Assembly (NCBI GenBank): GCA_937927795.1
Contig: CALBSF010000339.1
Coordinates: forward strand, 1 to 8,348
Direction: 5' to 3'
DNA from: an uncultured Rickettsiales bacterium
Lineage (GTDB): Bacteria; Pseudomonadota; Alphaproteobacteria; Rickettsiales; UBA1997
DNA: 8,348 nt
This document shows, in pieces, positions 1 through 5,250 of this stretch. The position numbers and the translations under genes are program-made. Below the pieces are notes generated by a model. That model saw nothing but the letters and a program-made list of their open reading frames with translations. It was not told the origin of the DNA and searched no databases. The first letter of the stretch is position 1. The number at the start of each line of letters is the position of its first letter.

Positions 1-22
1 CTACACGACGCTCTTCCGATCT
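1..22 (+). other. Illumina sequencing adapter remnant (artefact)
   Basis: These 22 bases equal the 3' end of the standard Illumina TruSeq read-1 adapter, finishing in ACGACGCTCTTCCGATCT. They are not genomic. They show that position 1 is an assembled contig end built from incompletely trimmed reads, so any gene running into the left edge is cut artificially. The adapter identity is from memory and matches over the full 22 bases. Confidence 0.97.
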
Positions 23-163
23 ACGATCTTTCAAAAGGGAGACGCCTCTTTACACTTTTCCTCAACCTGCTTATGGAATCCTAATAGTGACGGATCTATA
101 ACTGTTAAATATGAAAACGAACAACTTCACTGTTTTGTATGTTTATTTGGAATAGCCCCTTAG
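23..163 (+). CDS. Possible C-terminal fragment of an unknown protein
   Basis: From the first base after the adapter one frame stays open for 46 codons and ends at TAG (161-163); no start codon is needed if the gene is cut by the contig end. The peptide contains three cysteines, includes CLWNPNSDGS and ends CFVCLFGIAP. I recognise no family. The first half (about 40-110) is visibly richer in G and C than the AT-rich DNA that follows, so it differs from ordinary spacer here. A minus-strand frame (34-126) is also open for 31 codons without an ATG, so the coding strand is uncertain. A repeat or non-coding stretch is equally possible. Confidence 0.22.
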   Translation, partial: TIFQKGDASLHFSSTCLWNPNSDGSITVKYENEQLHCFVCLFGIAP

Positions 164-261
164 TAAAATAGTTGTTTCATATATGTTAATTTAATAACAT
201 TAAGCATAGACTTATAACTTATTGATTTTATATTTTAAAAACGTAAATTGTTAATATACGA

Positions 262-267
262 TATAAT
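262..267 (+). promoter_or_regulatory. Candidate -10 element for nudC
   Basis: TATAAT is a perfect match to the sigma-70 type -10 consensus and lies 41 bases before the nudC ATG. No good -35 hexamer is found 16-18 bases upstream, where the sequence reads around AAACGT, and no extended -10 TG is present. In DNA this AT-rich a TATAAT can arise by chance, so the call is weak. Its overlap with the inverted repeat at 265-289 would place the repeat over the transcription start. Confidence 0.25.
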
Positions 268-289
268 TATTGTTTATTTAACAATAATT
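265..289. repeat. Perfect inverted repeat (10-bp arms, 5-nt loop) before nudC
   Basis: The left arm AATTATTGTT (265-274) is exactly complementary to AACAATAATT (280-289), around the loop TATTT, and is followed by four more T residues. It could act as an operator overlapping the candidate -10, as an mRNA 5' hairpin about 19 bases before the nudC start, or as a weak terminator for something upstream. With only one G/C pair per arm the hairpin would be unstable, which argues against a strong terminator. Confidence 0.5.
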
Positions 290-308
290 TTTTAAAAAAA
301 GAATTACT

Positions 309-1178
309 ATGATACAAATCAACAAACAATATTCTTACAAAGAATTTATAAGCAATCTACAAAGTTTTGATAATAATATGTTAGTCTTTATGATTAACAA
401 TAATGACATACAGTTGCAAGAATCACAAGAATTGCAAACATTATCATTACCAAATGTGGCAAACCTAAAAAATCTAGCACATCTTATTGATGAAAATTCT
501 ATAATAATCAAATGGACTTACGATAAGCAACAAAACCTAATATTTATTAATAATAATATAATTCCATCTAATAATTTAGTAAATATAAAATATAGTAAAC
601 AATACTTATCTCACAAGCAGTTTGAGCTATTATTGTTAGCTAAACATCTTAAATATTGGTATTTAAAAAATAAATATTGTGGCATGTGTGCTAATAAAAT
701 GACTATAAACTACAATACCAATAATCTGGCTATTAAATGCAACAAATGTAATAATATTGTATATCCTAGTCTTTCTCCAGTTGCAATTGGTTTAATTTAT
801 CATAATCAACAAATTTTACTTGCAAAATCAATAAAAAATATCAATACTAATATTTATGGCTGTATTGCAGGATACACCACACTTGGAGAAACGATAGAAG
901 AAACCCTAAAGCGTGAAACTTACGAAGAAGTAGGGGTTTTTATTAAAAATATTTCTTATATAAATTCACAATATTGGCCTTTTCCAGATTCTCTTATGTT
1001 TGGTTTTATTGCAGAATATGATTCTGGTATAATAAAAATTGATAAAACAGAGCTTATAGATGCAGCATGGTTTAGTATAGACAAATTACCAGATTTACCC
1101 CCAAAAACAAGTATTTCTTATATGTTAATTGAACATTACTTAAAAAATTTGCATCTTTATAAACACAATAAATATTAA
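309..1178 (+). CDS. nudC: NADH pyrophosphatase NudC (Nudix hydrolase)
   Basis: Predicted cytoplasmic Nudix enzyme that hydrolyses NAD(H) to NMN(H) and AMP; NudC proteins also remove NAD caps from RNA. The 289-residue product has the NudC layout. A variable N-terminal domain covers residues 1-115. A zinc ribbon follows, with C124-x2-C127 and C144-x2-C147. A complete Nudix box spans about 188-210 (G188, E194, R202-E203, E206-E207, G209). The signature SQYWPFP at 220-226 matches the SQPWPFP motif that separates NudC from other Nudix families, with Tyr replacing Pro. It is somewhat longer than E. coli NudC (about 257 residues), mainly through an Asn/Lys/Ile-rich N-terminus. It stands alone, convergent with the trb/tra genes. 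About 16 of its 36 Ile codons are ATA, far more than in neighbouring genes, hinting at a different history. The ATG at 309 lacks a clear ribosome binding site. Confidence 0.9.
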   Translation: MIQINKQYSYKEFISNLQSFDNNMLVFMINNNDIQLQESQELQTLSLPNVANLKNLAHLIDENSIIIKWTYDKQQNLIFINNNIIPSNNLVNIKYSKQYLSHKQFELLLLAKHLKYWYLKNKYCGMCANKMTINYNTNNLAIKCNKCNNIVYPSLSPVAIGLIYHNQQILLAKSIKNINTNIYGCIAGYTTLGETIEETLKRETYEEVGVFIKNISYINSQYWPFPDSLMFGFIAEYDSGIIKIDKTELIDAAWFSIDKLPDLPPKTSISYMLIEHYLKNLHLYKHNKY

Positions 1179-1291
1179 ATATACGAAATTACTTAGAATG
1201 GTGTTTAAGGTAAATTAAAAAAATCCTAAATACAAAATATAACATCAAACTTTCAGAATTGTGTAAAACTATATAACCAAATATTCATTAT
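1179..1291. other. Convergent intergenic spacer
   Basis: This 113-bp spacer lies between the stop codons of nudC (+) and the traF-like gene (-). It is AT-rich and I see no stable hairpin followed by a T run in either direction, so no intrinsic terminator can be called. Confidence 0.5.
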
Positions 1292-1861
1292 TTATGGTTT
1301 CACGTGAAACATATAAATTGCTTTTCTATAAATATTAGTATTATCAATAATACCAAAGTATCTCGAATCATAAGAATCATCAGAGTTACCCATAACAAAA
1401 TATTGATTAGACTTTAAACGTACCTTCAAAATATTATTACTATGTAAATTAATTGTTTTATTATTATGTACCACAATTTTTTTAATTAATGAATGTGCAA
1501 CAATTTTATTATTAATAAATACTCTAGATTGCTTAATTTCAACTATATCGCCACTACTGGCAACTATGTGTTTTAATAAATATGTAAACTCGTTATTACA
1601 AATATTTTTGATGGGTATAGCATTATCAGAGATATATGGCAAATGCAATAACTCTAAGTCTTTTAAATATTGCAAATGTTTATTAGTGTCTAAACAAAAT
1701 AACACAATATCATTATGAATATAATGTGAATTTTTATAAGTAAAATAATGCCCCACTGCTAATGATTTGGTTGGATTATAATAGAAATGATCATATAAGT
1801 AAAAATAAATCAAGCTTCCAACAATTAAATATATCAAAATATTAATAATTTGCTTTAACAT
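1292..1861 (-). CDS. traF: TraF-like conjugative transfer signal peptidase (S26 family)
   Basis: Predicted inner-membrane serine peptidase of the signal peptidase I (S26) fold. In RP4-type systems TraF processes and cyclises the TrbC pilin, so the likely role here is maturation of the conjugative pilin. An N-terminal membrane anchor covers residues about 5-23. The catalytic Ser is S33 in the motif NPTKSLAVG. The general-base Lys is K97 in LLKHIVASSGD. The C-terminal S26 box GNSDDSYDSRYFG sits at 158-170. At 189 residues it is close to TraF size and lacks the larger periplasmic domain of housekeeping LepB. It lies 22 bases downstream of trbB on the same strand, so co-transcription is likely. 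No TrbC-like substrate gene is visible. Its last codons overlap a parS-like palindrome. A shortened LepB is the alternative; the trbB neighbour favours TraF. Confidence 0.8.
   Translation of the reverse strand: MLKQIINILIYLIVGSLIYFYLYDHFYYNPTKSLAVGHYFTYKNSHYIHNDIVLFCLDTNKHLQYLKDLELLHLPYISDNAIPIKNICNNEFTYLLKHIVASSGDIVEIKQSRVFINNKIVAHSLIKKIVVHNNKTINLHSNNILKVRLKSNQYFVMGNSDDSYDSRYFGIIDNTNIYRKAIYMFHVKP
1296..1311. promoter_or_regulatory. parS: parS-like centromere site (ParB binding site)
   Basis: The sequence GGTTTCACGTGAAACA matches the widely conserved bacterial parS consensus TGTTTCACGTGAAACA at 15 of 16 positions. The inner 14 bases (1297-1310) form a perfect palindrome, GTTTCACGTGAAAC. In many bacteria, including alphaproteobacteria, this site loads ParB and CTP-driven sliding clamps for chromosome or plasmid segregation. 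Here it lies inside the 3' end of the traF-like gene and encodes its final residues (FHVKP). A 14-base match is very unlikely by chance in 8 kb. Lying within coding sequence is common for parS. No parA or parB is in view, so whether it serves the chromosome or a mobile replicon is unknown. Confidence 0.8.
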
Positions 1862-1883
1862 AAATCAGTAATATAATAATATA

Positions 1884-2930
1884 TTATTCAAATTCACTAC
1901 GAATATTATCATAAATAATATCCTGATAAATATCCATTTCAACATCATACTGCATAATCTGCCTTAATGCCGTGATTTTTCTTTTTGTTGTGTTAATATA
2001 CGAGCCATCAACCAATTCTCTATCAGTAATATTTTGAATTGCTATAATACCATTGATTGTAAAGCCTATTTCTTGACGATTAACCTTAGCTAAATGATGA
2101 TCCCGAATACATGACTCAAAGCGATACAAGGCCTCCTTAACTCCATTTGCATGAATTGTAGCAACACCTCCTGGATGACCAGTGTTCCATGCTTTTAATA
2201 AAGTATAGGCTTCAGAACCTCTAATTTCCCCCATAATAATCCTATCGGGCTTAAAACGTAAACTTAAACGTAAAGCATCATTTACATTAAATGCATCGCT
2301 TAAAGCAAGCCCTATAGATCTACTGGTATCAAACTGTAATTCAGGAACATCTTCAATAACTAACATTCTGGTATCTGGAAACTTCGCAACTATTTCATTT
2401 AAAATCGCATTTGCTAAAGTTGTCTTACCACTACCAGTGCCTCCTGCAATTAATATATTATATTTGCGCTCAATCCATGACCTAATAGTCTCACAGCTAG
2501 TTGCCTGCATAACACCCTGACTTACAAAATCTTCTAATGAATAAACTTTAGGTGAATGTTTTCTAATACAAAAAGATGGAAAATTACTAGCAGGAGGAAT
2601 AACTGCTGTAAATCTATGTCCATACTTTGGAATTTTACATTCCAAATATGGTTGTTTCGCATGAATAAATTTACCCGATATGCTAGCTAATACACTAATT
2701 ATAGTTTCTATTTTACTAGCACTCATTTTTACAATCTCTAAATTATCATTTTTAAAATTATGTAAACCAACACCATGTTTATCAAGCAAAATATGCCCCT
2801 CATAACTACCATCTGGTTTTTTATATGGATTACAAATAATTTCTACTGTATCTTTCTCTAACATAATTTCTAAGATATCAGCCATATCTTTTTCTAAATG
2901 CCTAATTGCATCATTATTTTGATTAATCAT
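1884..2930 (-). CDS. trbB: Conjugative transfer ATPase TrbB (VirB11/PulE family)
   Basis: Predicted hexameric ATPase at the cytoplasmic face of the inner membrane that powers assembly and substrate transfer in a P-type conjugation system. Visible motifs are Walker A GGTGSGKT (163-170), the Asp box VIEDVPEL (191-198), Walker B RIIMGEIRG (230-238) and the His box TGHPGGVATIHAN (250-262). The N-terminal half contains RFTAVIPPASNFPSFCIRK, followed by LEDFVSQGVM; both, together with LLKAWNTGHPGG, resemble TrbB more than VirB11. At 348 residues it appears full length. It lies upstream of the traF-like gene (22-base gap) and downstream of the TrbL-containing ORF, so the three probably form one minus-strand operon. 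No Shine-Dalgarno sequence precedes the ATG; an internal Met16 is a possible later start. VirB11 of a vir-type system is the alternative name. Confidence 0.92.
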   Translation of the reverse strand: MINQNNDAIRHLEKDMADILEIMLEKDTVEIICNPYKKPDGSYEGHILLDKHGVGLHNFKNDNLEIVKMSASKIETIISVLASISGKFIHAKQPYLECKIPKYGHRFTAVIPPASNFPSFCIRKHSPKVYSLEDFVSQGVMQATSCETIRSWIERKYNILIAGGTGSGKTTLANAILNEIVAKFPDTRMLVIEDVPELQFDTSRSIGLALSDAFNVNDALRLSLRFKPDRIIMGEIRGSEAYTLLKAWNTGHPGGVATIHANGVKEALYRFESCIRDHHLAKVNRQEIGFTINGIIAIQNITDRELVDGSYINTTKRKITALRQIMQYDVEMDIYQDIIYDNIRSEFE

Positions 2931-3011
2931 AAAATCGCATGTACTTATTTAAAAAAAATTGTTATATTCAATTGTGGTGCTCTATTCATATTTACAACCA
3001 TAATCTACAAT
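2931..3011 (-). other. Short spacer between the trbL-containing ORF and trbB
   Basis: This 81-bp AT-rich spacer has no ORF. Read on the minus strand it contains a 5-bp stem (AATTG/CAATT at 2957-2973) followed by a run of T. The stem is too short to call a terminator, and no convincing promoter pair is seen. Confidence 0.4.
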
Positions 3012-3986
3012 TTATCCGCGCAATTTAACCGTTGCAGATAATGATTTTGCCGCCCAATTTGGCAACTCTTTTATCATAAATACTAATATAATTGCCGAAC
3101 ATACAATATTCATAATAGCTGCAGTAATGCCAGCACCATTATTTTCTTGAGCCGCAGCTTGAGATATCTGATCTGCCCACATTTCTACTGTGCTTAACAT
3201 CAAGCCCATCAAAATAGATATTACAAAAAATTTAATTGCAATATACGAAACTGAATGTACATATTTTTGCCAAAATGCATTAGTCCAAGAGCTCCCAGCA
3301 AACCCTGTGAGGACAAATCCAGCGTATAATAAAAAATACATCTGAACATAAACCTCCAGCATACAATAAGCTATAATAGATAAAATAACAAATAATATAA
3401 TCTCCAAAGCAGCCAATACTATTTTTAGAGTAATATAATCAACAACACCACTTTTATCAGCACCTATATGAATAAGATCAGAAACACAAGCAAAATAAGA
3501 AATAACTTTAGAAGGTCCCAAATCATTAAAATGACCATTCATATTAATATTCGGATCTAATGCATGTAAACTAATTGTCATGCCAATATTAGACATATAA
3601 GCAATAATACCTTTATATAATTCAATATTAATAATATATTTATCAAAAAATAAGATTTTTATTGATAAGATAATTAATAAAAATGCGAATAATTTAGTTA
3701 AAATTGCAGAAGAAAATTTAGTAAAAAATATAACCCCAATAATTGTTCCAACAAGAGAAAGTAAAATTGCGGATTTGAAGGTTTTCTTGTCAAAAGATTT
3801 GTAATCGGTGGAAATTATATAGGCGCTAGAGAGGGTTCCTATGTAGAGCCCAGCTAGAATCATCATTTTAAAATCGATAAAAAATCCTAAAAAAGAATAG
3901 GCAATTAAACCGCCGCCAAAACCAATGATGCTTTCGATAAAAAATCCGATTGAAAAACTTATTGCGATTAAGGTTGCAGTTAGCAT
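3012..3986 (-). CDS. Chimeric ORF: TauE/SafE N-terminal half joined to TrbL C-terminal half
   Basis: One continuous frame encodes two unrelated membrane proteins. Numbering is from the upstream in-frame ATG at 4049. Residues 22-137 match the first repeat of TauE/SafE anion exporters: the motif FFIESIIGFGGGLIA, then four hydrophobic segments ending in LSIKILFFDK. The second TauE repeat is missing. Residues from about 140 to 345 resemble the C-terminal membrane region of the conjugation protein TrbL, notably SYFACVSDLIHIGADK (184-199), FVLTGFAGSSWTNAFWQ (245-261) and the segments at 207-230 and 265-287. The TrbL N-terminus is missing. Trb context fits: trbB and a traF-like gene follow on the same strand. 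Met22 (position 3986) is preferred as start because it fits TauE and avoids the 11-base overlap with the divergent porin; ATG 4049 would add 21 residues. This may be an assembly join, or a real fusion. Confidence 0.75.
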   Translation of the reverse strand: MLTATLIAISFSIGFFIESIIGFGGGLIAYSFLGFFIDFKMMILAGLYIGTLSSAYIISTDYKSFDKKTFKSAILLSLVGTIIGVIFFTKFSSAILTKLFAFLLIILSIKILFFDKYIINIELYKGIIAYMSNIGMTISLHALDPNINMNGHFNDLGPSKVISYFACVSDLIHIGADKSGVVDYITLKIVLAALEIILFVILSIIAYCMLEVYVQMYFLLYAGFVLTGFAGSSWTNAFWQKYVHSVSYIAIKFFVISILMGLMLSTVEMWADQISQAAAQENNGAGITAAIMNIVCSAIILVFMIKELPNWAAKSLSATVKLRG

Positions 3987-4038
3987 AGAATGACATTTTG
4001 TTAAAAATAACGACCAGTCATTTATACATAATTTAATA
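3987..4038. promoter_or_regulatory. Divergent promoter region between tauE half and porin
   Basis: If the minus-strand gene starts at 3986, only 52 bases separate two divergent starts, and both promoters must lie here. For the porin, TTGTTA (3998-4003) and TATACA (4023-4028) form a possible -35/-10 pair with a long 19-bp spacer. This would start transcription only a few bases before the ATG at 4039 and give an almost leaderless mRNA, in keeping with the absence of a Shine-Dalgarno sequence. No clear minus-strand pair stands out. Confidence 0.3.
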
Positions 4039-5244
4039 ATGAAAAACAAAATCTTATTTTTATTTTTTATATTTTTTGCTTTTGAAAGTTTCGCTGACGA
4101 CGACGATGATGATAGTGAAGATAAGCTTTTACCACTGTCTTTCGTGGGTGAAGAAAAGGCAGATAAGCGTTTTTCTAATCGTTTAGTTACCGATATTGGT
4201 TTTAATGATAATTATCAAACAACTGATAAAGATGGCCAATATAAAGAAACTTTTGCTAGAGCAAGATTTTATTCAAAATTTGATTTTGGTAAGAATTTTT
4301 CTTTTAATAGCCAAATCAATTTAAGCCCTTTTAATAGTGGAACTCAAGATAATGGCGTGGTTGTTGCAAATAGTGGTGGAAACAGATTTTTTCAAGATGA
4401 AGGAATTTTTATTCGTCAATTAAATTTGCAATATAATGATAAAAAACATTCATTTATTGTAGGAAAATTTAATTTAAATTATGGTAAAGCTTGGAAGTGG
4501 GATCGTGGAATTTGGGGCTATGAACTTGCTAATAATTATCGTATGGTTGATAAAATTGGTCTTGGAACTGTTTATCGCACTGGTAATGCAAAAAAAACTG
4601 GGCAATATGATTTTGGATTTTCAGTTTTTAAAAATGATCGAAAATATTTAGATAATTCAATTATTGCTCAAAATGATTCATTTACTAAATCTGATGCTAA
4701 GGCAGGAGACTCTAGCTTACTACAGTCTTATTTAGCATCAATGGACGTGAGTTTTGATTTTGGTGAAAAAGAAAAATTAACTTATAATTTTGCTTATATT
4801 AATTTAGCTGTTAATTCTAGAGCAACTGCGGTTGCGCAAAATAAATTAGCTGACCAAAAAGGATATGTTTTTGGTATGAATTATTTATATCCAGTTACGG
4901 CAAATTATGATATTGACGCGATGGTTGAATATAATAATTTTGAAAATGTTGATGGAAATTCTGATGTTAGTGAGCGTTATTTTACAGGAAGTGTGGTTAA
5001 TAAATTTTATCGTAATTATTTAACGACCCTTGTTTATTCTCGTCGCAGCAATAAGAATGCGAGTCAACTTGGTTTTGAGCAGGAATTATCTGAAATTTCT
5101 GTTGGCTATGAATTTGATAAAAATAGTTTTTTTGATCGATTTATAATTCAAACCGGTTATAAAAATATTCGTAATAATTATAAGGATTATATTCAAACCA
5201 ATAATGCTTTTGGTGTTTTAGTTAGATATTATAAAAATTTTTAA
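4039..5244 (+). CDS. Outer-membrane beta-barrel porin-like protein
   Basis: Predicted outer-membrane channel of 401 residues. A classical Sec signal peptide occupies residues 1-19 (KNK, a Phe-rich hydrophobic core, then ESFA), with likely cleavage before six consecutive Asp (20-25). The mature protein has alternating polar/aromatic strands typical of beta-barrels, such as ARFYSKFDFG, FIRQLNLQY, SFIVGKFNL and GVLVRYYKNF. It ends in Phe, the usual C-terminal signal recognised by the BAM complex. The middle motif GKFNLNYGKAWKWDRGIWG recalls phosphate-selective/OprO-P-like porins, but substrate cannot be assigned. No Shine-Dalgarno sequence precedes the start; the signal peptide fixes it. It is divergent from the tauE-like half and only 6 bases upstream of the VirB6-like gene, so the two are probably co-transcribed. 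Only about 2 of its 18 Ile codons are ATA, unlike nudC. Confidence 0.78.
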   Translation: MKNKILFLFFIFFAFESFADDDDDDSEDKLLPLSFVGEEKADKRFSNRLVTDIGFNDNYQTTDKDGQYKETFARARFYSKFDFGKNFSFNSQINLSPFNSGTQDNGVVVANSGGNRFFQDEGIFIRQLNLQYNDKKHSFIVGKFNLNYGKAWKWDRGIWGYELANNYRMVDKIGLGTVYRTGNAKKTGQYDFGFSVFKNDRKYLDNSIIAQNDSFTKSDAKAGDSSLLQSYLASMDVSFDFGEKEKLTYNFAYINLAVNSRATAVAQNKLADQKGYVFGMNYLYPVTANYDIDAMVEYNNFENVDGNSDVSERYFTGSVVNKFYRNYLTTLVYSRRSNKNASQLGFEQELSEISVGYEFDKNSFFDRFIIQTGYKNIRNNYKDYIQTNNAFGVLVRYYKNF

Positions 5245-5250
5245 AAATAA

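Larger units (their letters stand above)
164..308. other. AT-rich leader region upstream of nudC
   Basis: This spacer holds no ORF of note. It is very AT-rich and contains one perfect TATAAT hexamer (262-267) and, overlapping it, a 10-bp inverted repeat (265-289) described separately. No Shine-Dalgarno core precedes the ATG at 309; the nearest purine stretch is AAAAAAAGAA at 294-303. I see no tRNA or riboswitch-like structure. Confidence 0.5.

Noticed and set aside
31..129. Minus-strand frame encoding a peptide with VIDPSLLGFHKQVEEKCKEASPF
   Set aside because: It has no ATG, only 31 codons between stops, and it competes with a longer plus-strand frame; I cannot tie it to a known family or repeat with confidence.
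1875..1888. 14-bp palindrome AATAATATATTATT at the trbB stop
   Set aside because: It consists only of A and T in an AT-rich spacer, so it is expected by chance and carries little information.
1884..2930. Calling the ATPase VirB11 of the vir-type system
   Set aside because: Its motifs around PPASNFPSF, LEDFVSQGVM and LLKAWNTGHPGG fit TrbB better, and a TraF-like peptidase and TrbL sequence are neighbours.
2951..2973. Hairpin plus T run (minus strand) between the trbL part and trbB as an intrinsic terminator
   Set aside because: The stem is only 5 bp with one G/C pair and a 7-nt loop, too weak to support a terminator, and it would split a likely operon.
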